The notes under the pieces were generated by a model. It was not told where the DNA came from. It was given only the letters and a program-made list of their open reading frames with translations, and ran no database searches. DNA of 46,575 nt, from positions 1 to 46,575 of the forward strand of contig JAEYNX010000022.1 in assembly GCA_023412215.1 (NCBI GenBank), read 5' to 3'. Origin of the DNA: Bacillota bacterium. GTDB taxonomy: Bacteria > Bacillota > Clostridia > Oscillospirales > Ruminococcaceae. Positions 30,632 through 38,257 of this stretch are shown one piece after another. A program made the position numbers and the translations under genes. Every line of letters starts with the position of its first letter. The stretch's first letter is position 1.

Positions 30632-31021
30632 ATGGATTTTTTACCAAACGGCAAATTGTTTAAAGTCGGTACTTACTCTGTAGAATTTAACGATATACTA
30701 CATATTAACTTACCCTGTACAGATATATTTCAGTCTGCCGGTCTGATAACACATATTTATAAAAGACACCCGCATTGCGTTGCCTATGCTGCAAAAATTT
30801 CTGAGATAATTCGTAATCCCGATTATATAGGAATAAATCCAAACGAACCCAATAGCATTGAACTGGTGAAAATTTTTGATAAGAATATCCTTCTGGCTAT
30901 TAAACTGGATATAGATGAAAACTATTTATATGTCGCTTCGCTTTTTGATATTAACCAAAAAAAGATTGAGCGGCGGCTGAATACCGGAAGGATCAAACGC
31001 TTTCACCATGGCGGCACTTGA
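30632..31021 (+). CDS. PBECR-type (barnase/EndoU/RelE-like) domain protein
   Basis: Protein of about 129 residues. LITHIYKRHPHCVAYAAKIS (about 38-57), EIIRNPDYIGINPNEPNSIE, LVKIFDKNILLAIKLDIDEN and YLYVASLFDINQKKIERRLN form the compact PBECR fold (phage-barnase-EndoU-colicinE5/D-RelE-like nuclease, PBECR3-like). Such domains are found in phage polyvalent proteins and as solo genes in Firmicutes; nuclease activity is inferred from fold, with the His in KRHP and the final Arg-rich segment as candidate active residues. The gene is AT-rich against GC-rich neighbours, so acquisition is likely. No antitoxin is seen next to it. The ATG at 30632 has AAAGGA upstream. Confidence 0.78.
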   Translation: MDFLPNGKLFKVGTYSVEFNDILHINLPCTDIFQSAGLITHIYKRHPHCVAYAAKISEIIRNPDYIGINPNEPNSIELVKIFDKNILLAIKLDIDENYLYVASLFDINQKKIERRLNTGRIKRFHHGGT

Positions 31022-31046
31022 CAATATATTGTTCCGCTTGTATAAT
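31018..31046 (+). promoter_or_regulatory. Consensus sigma-70 promoter of the unidentified RNA
   Basis: TTGACA (31018-31023), exactly 17 bases, TATAAT (31041-31046): a perfect consensus. The -35 box overlaps the stop codon of the PBECR gene. Confidence 0.93.
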
Positions 31047-31052
31047 GTAGAT

Positions 31053-31204
31053 GTAGAAAGAATATATTAATAATGGATATTGAGGTCGGAAATGGTTCCC
31101 GACACACTCTGTTTGGAGTACCTGAGATGCAGGATACACCGCCCTGCCAATATCCGTGTTAATACAGCGAAAGGCGCCCATCTGTTGTGGGCGCCTTTTA
31201 TTAT
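31053..31204 (+). ncRNA. Unrecognised structured RNA (possible riboswitch or small RNA)
   Basis: About 150 bases between a perfect promoter and a strong terminator. A closing stem pairs GGATATTG (31075-31082) with CAATATCC (31148-31155), extended outward by TATTAA/TTAATA. Inside are GTCGG/CCGAC, ACTC/GAGT and GCAGG/CCTGC hairpins separated by short unpaired segments (ACCTGAGAT, ATACACCGC). The terminator has arms GGCGCCCA and TGGGCGCC (about 31173-31196) and TTTTATTA. The CTGAGATG segment recalls the TPP aptamer, but its other conserved parts are missing. It matches no riboswitch I know. A sigma factor gene starts 107 bases after the terminator and could be the controlled gene. Confidence 0.7.
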
Positions 31205-31310
31205 GATTAAATTTATTGGCCGTACATGTCACAAAGCGGGATATACGCTGTCTAATATCATATAGGCCAAATACTACATGCCGCGTGACGCGGCGGACAG
31301 GAGCAACTTT

Positions 31311-32159
31311 ATGAACGACGAAACCTTACAGCTTTTAGACCTCGCCGTGGCGGGCGACAAGCAGGCGCTCGAGGCCCTGCTTGGCAGTGTGCAGGAGAGG
31401 GTGTACAACCTCGCGCTGCGCATGCTCGGCAGCCCGCAGGACGCCGAGGACGCCACGCAGGAGATCCTTATCCGCGTGATGACCAAGCTTTCCTCCTTTA
31501 AAAAGGAGAGCGCCTTTTCCACCTGGGTGTACCGCATTGCGGCAAACCACCTGCTCAACTACCGCAAGGGGATGTTTGCGCAGCAGCCGCCCTTGAGCTT
31601 TGAGTTTTACGCCGAGGATATTCAAAACGGCTTTATACAAGGGGATGTGCCGCTTCGTCAGGGCGCGGACGAGGCCCTGATCGCCGAGGAGCTCAAGCAA
31701 TCCTGCACCAACGTGATGCTGCAGTGCTTCACCCCCGAGGAGCGCATCGTGTACATCCTTGGCACCATGTTTAAGGTGGAGAGCCGCCTGGGCGGCGAGA
31801 TACTGGGCATCTCCCCCGAGGCCTACCGCAAGCGCCTTTCCCGCCTGCGCGAGCGCATGGCAGGGTTCCTTGGCAGCTACTGCGGGCTTGCAAACGGCAG
31901 CTGCTCCTGCAAAAAGCGGGTGGACTACGCCATTATGACCCACCGCCTAAACCCCGCGCGCCTTGAGTACTCCGCCTTAAAGCCGCTGAGCGAGGGCCTG
32001 TGCGCCCCCTACACCGAGGCGATGGAGCAGCTCGACGAGCTTTCGGGCGTGTTCGAGAGCCTGCCCGCCTACCAGTCGCCCCAGCAGGTGAAAGCGTTTA
32101 TCACAAGGCTGCTGAGCACCGACAGCGTGCAGACCATCCGCGCGCAGGCGGCGCAGTGA
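31311..32159 (+). CDS. Sigma-70 family (ECF-like) RNA polymerase sigma factor
   Basis: Protein of 282 residues. Region 2: LDLAVAGDKQALEALLGSVQ, LALRMLGSPQDAEDATQEIL and FSTWVYRIAANHLLNYRKG (about 10-90), the ECF core and -10 binding parts. Region 4: EERIVYILGTMFKVESRLGG then EILGISPEAYRKRLSRLRER (about 143-185). It goes on for ~100 residues beyond region 4 with a short cysteine cluster (CGLANGSCSCKK, about 195-206), longer than a minimal ECF factor, perhaps a built-in sensor. ACAGGAGCA precedes ATG 31311. Two small genes follow closely (20 and 4 bases), probably one operon. No membrane anti-sigma factor of the usual kind is present. Confidence 0.88.
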   Translation: MNDETLQLLDLAVAGDKQALEALLGSVQERVYNLALRMLGSPQDAEDATQEILIRVMTKLSSFKKESAFSTWVYRIAANHLLNYRKGMFAQQPPLSFEFYAEDIQNGFIQGDVPLRQGADEALIAEELKQSCTNVMLQCFTPEERIVYILGTMFKVESRLGGEILGISPEAYRKRLSRLRERMAGFLGSYCGLANGSCSCKKRVDYAIMTHRLNPARLEYSALKPLSEGLCAPYTEAMEQLDELSGVFESLPAYQSPQQVKAFITRLLSTDSVQTIRAQAAQ

Positions 32160-32179
32160 CAGTTTTAGGAGGATGCCCC

Positions 32180-32542
32180 ATGCCAAGAGTACCGATACAG
32201 AAGACCCTTAAGAACACCCGCCTTGCCAACCACTACGGCGGCTGGATGTACTGCGACGCCTGCGGCAAAACGGTTGCGTACCTCTGCTACGTCACCTACC
32301 GCCGCGTGCGCTTCTCCTTCACCTGCGCCTGCGGCGCCAAGGGCAGCGCGTCCCTTGCCTTTGAAGCCGAGGCGCCCGAGCTGCCCGCCGAAAATCCCCC
32401 CACTCCCATCAAAAACCGCCTCTGCTGCGCGGAGGACGCCTCCCCGCTTTTAACGATCGTTGAAAAGAACCTGCAAAGCTACTCCTGCGAGGTGGCGTGT
32501 GCCGCCTGCGGCAGGATGTATTGCGACCATAAAGGAGAATGA
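32180..32542 (+). CDS. Cysteine-rich zinc-ribbon-like protein
   Basis: Protein of 120 residues, family not recognised. Cysteine pairs are YCDAC (about 25-29), CACGAK (about 50-55), RLCCAED (about 81-87) and CAACGRMYCDHKGE at the end (about 107-120), suggesting one or two treble-clef/zinc-ribbon sites. There is no membrane segment. TAGGAGGAT lies six bases before the ATG. It follows the sigma factor by 20 bases and precedes a small membrane protein by 4 bases, so a role as partner of the sigma factor is possible but unproven. Confidence 0.72.
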   Translation: MPRVPIQKTLKNTRLANHYGGWMYCDACGKTVAYLCYVTYRRVRFSFTCACGAKGSASLAFEAEAPELPAENPPTPIKNRLCCAEDASPLLTIVEKNLQSYSCEVACAACGRMYCDHKGE

Positions 32543-32546
32543 CAAG

Positions 32547-32897
32547 ATGAAGAAGTTTCTGCTTTCGCTGTTGATCGGCGGCGCGGCGGGTATGATCGAC
32601 TGCATCCCCATGCTGCTGCAAAAGATGGACGCCCTTTCGCTGGCCTCGGCCTTTGCGCAGTGGCTGGTTTTAGGTGTTGTGATCAACTACACCGTTTGCC
32701 CCCTGAGGGGCTGGCTCAAAGGGGCGCTGTTCGCCCTCGCGGCGGCGGTGCCCGTGATGCTGCTCGTCGCCAAAACCGACCCCCTCTCGCTTATCTCCAT
32801 GGCGGTGACGAGCTTCGTGCTGGGCGCCGTTGTTGGGCTGGTGAGCTCAAGGGTCTTCCCTGCCGCTAAACCCAAATTCAGCGGTCTGCCCCGCTAG
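32547..32897 (+). CDS. Small integral membrane protein
   Basis: Protein of 116 residues with about four spans (about 3-17, 33-52, 60-78 and 84-104; LASAFAQWLVLGVVINYTV and FALAAAVPVMLLVAK are clear), ending in a basic tail FPAAKPKFSGLPR. There is no known domain. AAGGAGAATGACAAG leads to the ATG, and the upstream stop codon lies four bases before it. Its position as last gene of the sigma-factor operon makes it a candidate membrane anchor or anti-sigma partner; this is inference from position only. Confidence 0.72.
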   Translation: MKKFLLSLLIGGAAGMIDCIPMLLQKMDALSLASAFAQWLVLGVVINYTVCPLRGWLKGALFALAAAVPVMLLVAKTDPLSLISMAVTSFVLGAVVGLVSSRVFPAAKPKFSGLPR

Positions 32898-32960
32898 CCG
32901 CAGGACACTTTCCTGTGTGCCTATACGGTCACGGCGTTTCCTAACGCACCATAAACAACC

Positions 32961-32998
32961 GAGCGGACGGGCCCAAGGCCTGCCCGTTCCTCTTTTTT
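32961..32998 (+). terminator. Terminator of the sigma-factor operon
   Basis: Stem ACGGGC (32967-32972) with GCCCGT (32982-32987), then TCTTTTTT. Confidence 0.8.
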
Positions 32999-33100
32999 GC
33001 CGCTGCGGCACAGGGTAAGGGGAAGCGCAAAACAGTTGAATCCTTCGCCCGCGCATGGTACACTGTTTTCAACATCTTTTACCGCCTTGGGGGAAATATC

Positions 33101-33646
33101 ATGACCTTTCACAGCGAGCGCCTGACCTTTCGAGACTTTACCCCGCAGGACTACCCGCAGTTTGCCTCGGTCTTCTCAAACCCGCTGGTGATGCGCTACG
33201 CCTACCGCGCCTGCATCACCGACGAAGGCGAGATGCACGACTATTTTGAGACGGTGCTGAAAAACGCCGCCGAACAGCCGCGGATGCTGTACGAATTCGC
33301 GGTACATATCCAAAGCAGCGGGGAGTTTGCGGGGTTCGCGGATATCCATGCCGAGTATATTTTAGCGGGGCAGCGCCGCGCGGAGCTCGGCTACTTTCTG
33401 CTGCCGGAGCACTGGGGCAGGGGCTACGCCACCGAGATCGCCCGGGCGCTGGTGGACGTTTCCTTTCGGACACTCGGGCTGCACAAGGTGGTGGGCTCCT
33501 GCAACGAGCATAACGACGCCTCAGCTCAGGTGATGCAAAAGGCCGGTATGCGCAAGGAGGGCGTCTTCCGCGGCGAGCGGTACAAGGACGGCCGGTGGGA
33601 CGACGAGCTGCGCTTCGGCATCCTGAAAAGCGACTGGCAGCCTTAA
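33101..33646 (+). CDS. RimJ/RimL-like GNAT acetyltransferase
   Basis: Protein of 181 residues. It begins MTFHSERLTFRDFTPQDYPQ, the signature start of the RimJ/RimL (Acetyltransf_3) group. Then come AELGYFLLPEHWGRGYATEI (about 88-107, acetyl-CoA loop WGRGYA) and LHKVVGSCNEHNDASAQVMQ (about 127-146), followed by KAGMRKEGVFRGERYKDGRW. These enzymes acetylate protein N-termini or small amines; target unknown. GGGGGAAATATC precedes the ATG. Single gene between two terminators. Confidence 0.92.
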   Translation: MTFHSERLTFRDFTPQDYPQFASVFSNPLVMRYAYRACITDEGEMHDYFETVLKNAAEQPRMLYEFAVHIQSSGEFAGFADIHAEYILAGQRRAELGYFLLPEHWGRGYATEIARALVDVSFRTLGLHKVVGSCNEHNDASAQVMQKAGMRKEGVFRGERYKDGRWDDELRFGILKSDWQP

Positions 33647-33662
33647 GCTTAATACGCTTTTT

Positions 33663-33703
33663 GCGCCGCCGCGGGGAGTCTTCCGCGGCGGCGCTCTTGT
33701 TTT
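33663..33703 (+). terminator. Terminator of the RimJ-like gene
   Basis: 12-bp perfect stem GCGCCGCCGCGG (33663-33674) with CCGCGGCGGCGC (33683-33694), then TCTTGTTTT. Confidence 0.88.
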
Positions 33704-33834
33704 GTCGCGTACCCGCCTTCGGGAAAGAGCCGCCTTCTCCCATGCGGCGGGCGGCGGATACCCTGAAAGGATGGCACTTTTTCCGCCCGCCAACATAAAG
33801 TATAGCGAGGACTTTATGCAGGAAGGCGGTCAAC

Positions 33835-35193
33835 ATGACAAACCATTGCTTTTACGGCCTTACGGGAAAGGTGATAACACCGGACGACCTCGAATACGAG
33901 GAGGCGCGGCAGGAGTTCAACCGCGCGATACAGCGCTTCCCCCTGGCAATCGTTTATTGCTATGATAAATACGACGTCGCGAACGCGGTGCAATGGGCCA
34001 TTGCCTTCTGTGTGCCGATCCGAATCCGCGGCGGCGGGCATCACTACGAGGGCTATTCCACCGGCGACGGCGTGCTGGTGATCGACATCAGCCCGATGAC
34101 CGGGCTCAGCATGCGGGATGATCTGCTGCGGGTGGAGGGCGGCGTGACCAACACCCGGTTGTACGACTACGTCTCCACCCAAGGGTACCCCTTCCCCGGC
34201 GGCACCTGCCCCACCGTGGGGGTGGCGGGGTTTGCGCTGGGGGGCGGCTGGGGGCTTTCCTGCCGCCTGTTCGGCCTTGGCTGCGACAGCTTAACCGAGC
34301 TGGAGCTGGTGGATTACACGGGCAGGATACTGGTGGCAAACGACCGCTGCAACAGCGACCTCTTCTGGGCGTGCCGGGGCGCCGGCGGCGGCAACTTCGG
34401 CATTGTGGTGTCGATGACCTTCAGGCTGCCGCCCAAAACCGACAAGGTGACCCTGATAGAGTTTTCTTACGCGGATACCGACCGCGACAAGCAGGCCCGC
34501 TACCTCGACGCGTGGCAGCGCTGGCTTGCGGGCGCGGACGAACGCATAACACTTTTATCGCGTATCTACCACGCTGCCGGCGAGGACTTTGGGGTGTCCT
34601 GCAGGGGCATCTTCTACGGTCTGCCGCAGGAGGCGGAGGCGATGCTGCGCCCGCTTACGGGGCTTGGCGGGTGCAGCCTGAACCTCGGCTATGTCACCTT
34701 TTACGAGGCGATCAAAACCATCGAGGCCACCTACCCCAGCTCGGAGATGTTCCGCTCCGCCGGCCGGTTCGTGGTGCGCCCGCTCGATGCCGGCGAGATC
34801 CTGCACACCGTCGATTTGATCCGCGACGTGCCGGAGGGCTCGGTCTTCTCCGCACTGTCGCTCTACGCGCTGGGCGGCCGAGTAACCGAAACCGGCCCCT
34901 TCGATACGGCGTTTTACTTCAGGGACGCGCAGTATATCCTTGCCGTACAGTCGATGTGGACGGACGCGCGGTACACGGAGATAAACCGCCTGTGGGTAGG
35001 CAGGCAGTTTCGCTATATCGAGGGCATTACGCCGGGCTCGTTTGTCAACTTTCCCTACAGCGGCCTCACCGATTACCTTACGGCCTATTTCGGCCAGAAC
35101 GCCGAGCGCCTTCGGCTTGTTAAAACGGCCTACGACCCGTTTAACGTGTTCAACTTCCCGCAGAGCATCCCGCCCGCTGATTGCGAGGAATAA
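33835..35193 (+). CDS. BBE-family FAD-linked oxidoreductase with predicted bicovalent flavin
   Basis: Protein of 452 residues in the berberine-bridge-enzyme/oxygen-dependent FAD oxidoreductase family. Both flavin attachment residues are present: His69 in RGGGHHYEGYS and Cys125 in GGTCPTVGVAGFALGGGWG, so FAD should be bound by two covalent links. The substrate domain and the BBE C-terminal motif YDPFNVFNFPQSIPP (about 430-444) are intact. Family members oxidise sugars, alkaloid-type compounds or intermediates of natural product pathways, usually with O2; in an anaerobe the acceptor is an open question. There is no signal peptide. GGAAGGCGG precedes the ATG. No pathway genes are adjacent. Confidence 0.88.
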   Translation: MTNHCFYGLTGKVITPDDLEYEEARQEFNRAIQRFPLAIVYCYDKYDVANAVQWAIAFCVPIRIRGGGHHYEGYSTGDGVLVIDISPMTGLSMRDDLLRVEGGVTNTRLYDYVSTQGYPFPGGTCPTVGVAGFALGGGWGLSCRLFGLGCDSLTELELVDYTGRILVANDRCNSDLFWACRGAGGGNFGIVVSMTFRLPPKTDKVTLIEFSYADTDRDKQARYLDAWQRWLAGADERITLLSRIYHAAGEDFGVSCRGIFYGLPQEAEAMLRPLTGLGGCSLNLGYVTFYEAIKTIEATYPSSEMFRSAGRFVVRPLDAGEILHTVDLIRDVPEGSVFSALSLYALGGRVTETGPFDTAFYFRDAQYILAVQSMWTDARYTEINRLWVGRQFRYIEGITPGSFVNFPYSGLTDYLTAYFGQNAERLRLVKTAYDPFNVFNFPQSIPPADCEE

Positions 35194-35194
35194 A

Positions 35195-35240
35195 CACAGC
35201 CCCCGATCAGGCGGCCTTCGCCGCCCGCTCGGGGGCTGTG
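35195..35240. terminator. Hairpin between convergent BBE oxidase and phosphate kinase genes
   Basis: 12-bp arms CACAGCCCCCGA (35195-35206) and TCGGGGGCTGTG (35229-35240), with an inner GCGG/CCGC hairpin. The T-run is weak on both sides. Confidence 0.7.
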
Positions 35241-35299
35241 CTCTATACTTTCGGTTTTGCCGGTACAAAAGCAACGGGAAGCGTTGGCGCATACCTACC

Positions 35300-37033
35300 C
35301 TACTGCTTAAACACCACCGTGATCGTCGTGCCCTCCCCTTCCGCGCTCTGGAAGAGGATCTCGCCGCCCCAGCGCGCGGCGGCGTGTTTGACGATGGAAA
35401 GCCCGAGGCCGGTGCCGCCCACGGTGCGGCTTCTGCCCTTATCCACACAGTAAAAGCGCTCGAAGATGCGCCCGTGGTGCTTGGGCGCGATGCCGATGCC
35501 GGTATCGGCCACCGTAATCGAGATGCCGTCGCGCAGGTGCCTGCACAGCACGCGCACGCCGCCGCCCTTTACGTTGTACTTTACGGCGTTGTCCATCAGG
35601 TTGCCCACGATCTGCCGCATGTCCTCGCGGCTGGCCTTTAAGGTGATGTCGTCACCCGACACCTCGAGGGTGACGTCCTTCTCCTGCGCCATGGGCAGCA
35701 GCCCTGCGGCGATATCCTCCGCCAGCTTTTTCAGGTTCACCTGCTCGCTCGCCTCGGGGCGGCGCCCGTTCTCCAGCTCGGATATCTTGATGATATCCTC
35801 GATGAGGGTGGTCATGCGGGTCGCCTCGGCGGTAATGCGGTCGAGGTAATCAAGGGTCTTGTCGGGGTCGGTGACAAGGCCGGAGGCCAGCAGCTCCGCA
35901 AAGCCCTTGATGGAGGTGATGGGGGTTTTCAGCTCATGCGAGGCGTTTGCCACAAACTCGCTGCGCATCTTCTCGGTTTCGCGGATGGTGGTCACGTTGG
36001 TGAGCAGCAGGATGGCGCCGTTTTCCTCCTGCGCGGTGCCGGTGGAAACGATGCTGCCGCGCGCGGGGGTGACGTGCACCGAGAGGATGACGCTGTCGTC
36101 GGAGAAGCTGTTTAGGTCAAAGATGGTGGAGCGCCCCTCCTTGATTGCGGCCTCTACCGCCGAAAGGATGCGCTCGTTGCGCGTGAGCATCATCAGGTTC
36201 TTGCCCTGCGCGTTGGTGCCGCCGAGGTAGCGCTCGCTCGCGAGGTTGGTGCTCACTACCCGCATGCGGCTGTCAATCACGGCAAGGCCCTCCTCCATGT
36301 TGTCGAGCAGCGTCTTGCTGCGCTCCCGCTCGGTTTTAAGCTGCTTGAGCGCGTCGCTGATGCGGGAGGAGAGGGTGTTTACACTGTCCACGATCGGCAC
36401 AAGCTCCTCATACCGCGGGTTCGGCAGCGGCTCGCCGCGCTCGCCCGTGGCGATGTCCTCGATCTGGTTGCGCGCCTGAATCAGCGGCTCGGTCACGCCT
36501 CTGGTGATGGCGCGCGCCATGATGGGGGTGAGGATGCCCGCCACCGCAATGCCGAAGATCAGCGCGGGCAGAAGGCTTGCAAAGATGGCGTTGGCCTGGG
36601 CGTTTTCCACCGCAAGACGCACGTACAGATCGTTGTTCACGCGCATGGCGACGTAGCTCACCATCTTGTGCAGCGTCTCGGAGTAGCGGCTGGAGGTGCC
36701 TATCCCCACCTGCTTGGCCGTGATGAGCTCGGGGCGGTCGCTGTGGTTTTCCAGCGTGCTGCTGTCCACGGCGCTGTCCGCTATTACTTTCCCGTCGGCC
36801 TGTATAATGCTTAAGCGGTAGTCGGGGTATTTCTTCACCTCGTCCTCGGGCGAAAAGGTGCCATGCTCAAGGTCGTATTCAATCTGGCTTTTTACCGAGT
36901 TTAACATCAGCCGCATGTTGGTTTCGATCTCGTTCCGGTGCATCGACTGCAGGATAAACCCCGATACGACGGCCGAAACCAGCAGCGCAATGACCGCGGT
37001 AATCACGCAACGCTTTAAAATGGCGCTCTGCAT
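35300..37033 (-). CDS. phoR: PhoR/PnpS-like sensor histidine kinase
   Basis: Protein of 577 residues. Order: span at about 8-30, extracellular part (about 31-148), span at about 149-175, HAMP, PAS-like domain (about 240-345), HisKA with FVANASHELKTPITSIKGFA (His366), and HATPase with NLMDNAVKYN, DTGIGI and GGTGLGL. This is the domain order of phosphate-regulon kinases. It should phosphorylate the response regulator at 38637-39332 when phosphate is low, under control of PstSCAB and PhoU. GAGGGGGTAAACAGGA precedes the ATG. Unusually, 1.6 kb of repeats separate it from the regulator gene, so it may be only weakly co-transcribed. It runs toward the BBE gene. Confidence 0.92.
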   Translation of the reverse strand: MQSAILKRCVITAVIALLVSAVVSGFILQSMHRNEIETNMRLMLNSVKSQIEYDLEHGTFSPEDEVKKYPDYRLSIIQADGKVIADSAVDSSTLENHSDRPELITAKQVGIGTSSRYSETLHKMVSYVAMRVNNDLYVRLAVENAQANAIFASLLPALIFGIAVAGILTPIMARAITRGVTEPLIQARNQIEDIATGERGEPLPNPRYEELVPIVDSVNTLSSRISDALKQLKTERERSKTLLDNMEEGLAVIDSRMRVVSTNLASERYLGGTNAQGKNLMMLTRNERILSAVEAAIKEGRSTIFDLNSFSDDSVILSVHVTPARGSIVSTGTAQEENGAILLLTNVTTIRETEKMRSEFVANASHELKTPITSIKGFAELLASGLVTDPDKTLDYLDRITAEATRMTTLIEDIIKISELENGRRPEASEQVNLKKLAEDIAAGLLPMAQEKDVTLEVSGDDITLKASREDMRQIVGNLMDNAVKYNVKGGGVRVLCRHLRDGISITVADTGIGIAPKHHGRIFERFYCVDKGRSRTVGGTGLGLSIVKHAAARWGGEILFQSAEGEGTTITVVFKQ

Positions 37034-37098
37034 TCCTGTTTACCCCCTCTGTATCAATCTGCCTTGCCTGTGAGCAGGGCGGATGTCCTCGTAGAAAC

Positions 37099-37700
37099 GT
37101 AGGGGCAGACCTGTGTGTCTGCCCTTTTTTGAGATGTATCTGCCGTGTTCTTGTGTGGCACATCCCCAATTGCCGGAGGCGGTAGCCCGCGGTTGGTTCC
37201 GGCCATCCATACGAATCAGGTAGGGGCGAACTGTGTTCGCCCGCGGTCTATCCGCACGCCGCATAGAATCCGCAGGAGACCAATGGTCTCCCCCTACAAC
37301 CCTAACTGCGCTGTTGCGGCATTGTAGGGGGCGGCGTCCTCGACGCCCCGCGGTTGGTTTACCTATCTACCGGTAGGATGTAGGGGCGATTATCAATCGC
37401 CCGCGGTCTAACCGCGCGCCGCATAGAATCCGCAGAGACCAATGGTCTCCCCCTACAACCCTAACCGCGCTGTTGCGGCATTGTAGGGGGCGGTGTTCAC
37501 CTGAACAGGGCGAACACGCGGGTTCGCCCCTACAGCGTAACCGCAGATTCCCGTAGGGGCAGACCCGTGTGTCTGCCCTGGAATGTTTTATGGGCGTTAT
37601 TCTATGGCACACATCATTGTAGGGGGCGGCGTCCTCGACGCCCCGCGGTTGGTTTACCTATCTACCGGTAGGATGTAGGGGCGATTATCAATCGCCCGCG
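37099..37700. repeat. GTAG hairpin (REP-like) array B, part 1
   Basis: About ten units between the response regulator and kinase genes: 37099-37124 (stem GGGCAGAC), 37220-37246 (GGGCGAAC), 37275-37298 (GGAGACC), 37323-37353 (GGCGTC), 37379-37406 (GGGCGATT), 37434-37457 (GAGACC), 37482-37535 (compound, GGGCGAAC), 37553-37580 (GGGCAGAC), 37618-37648 (GGCGTC) and 37674-37700 (GGGCGATT). Forward units start TGTAGGGG and end in CCCGCGG. The pair at 37322-37405 recurs at 37617-37700, apparently identical over about 84 bases, and 37265-37325 recurs imperfectly at 37425-37485. No coding capacity. Confidence 0.85.
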
Positions 37701-37759
37701 TAACCCCGCGGCCCTGTAGTTTATACGCTGTACCTAAAGATAACATTCTTATTTATTTT

Positions 37760-38213
37760 ACATTGTCGCTCAGGCCGCGACAGGCCCATCCTTTTCTTGT
37801 TCGAGAAAAGGATGCAAAAGCGAAGCAGGGGGTTCCCTGCACCCCACGGCTTACGGCTGCGGAGGGATGGCTGATGCACTATCATGGGTAACTCGGCAAA
37901 AGCACGACATGCGGCTCCAGCCTTAGGGTCGTACTTTTGTAGATGCAAACAAGTTTGCATCTATTCCCTCGTTCACTCAATCGAAGAAGGGCTTGTTCCG
38001 CATCCGTAAGCCGCCACTCTCTTTTAGATTTGTACGAATCTTGGATAGAGGACGGCGCAGTCAGACAGGCGGTAGCAGAACCCCCGATAGAGACCCCGAG
38101 GGCATAAAATGCGAAGCATAGGAGCGAATACAGTTCGCCTGCGAACGGCGAAGCCGTCGCCGAAGGGGCACCAAGGACGCGCAGCGGACGTGGCGTGCGG
38201 GAACGGACAATGT
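37760..38213 (-). repeat. Large structured repeat, copy 1
   Basis: Bounded by ACATTGTCGC (37760) and ACAATGT (38207-38213). On the minus strand it matches 46250-46575 continued by 1-181. Clear hairpins: CATCCTTTTC/GAAAAGGATG (37787-37813), GCAGGG/CCCTGC (about 37824-37840), and AGATGCAAAC/GTTTGCATCT (37939-37961). The last has a different loop here (a short AAG core) than in copy 2 (CGCA). The 38060-38210 part differs most from copy 2. No transposase or complete protein. Confidence 0.85.
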
Positions 38214-38257
38214 AAGACATAGCAGCAAATGCAGCAAAGACGCAACAGGTAGACCAC

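Noticed and set aside
31053..31204. TPP riboswitch call because of CTGAGATG and ATACACC
   Set aside because: The second conserved TPP arm (ACCTGATC...GCGTAGGG) is missing and no thiamine gene follows.
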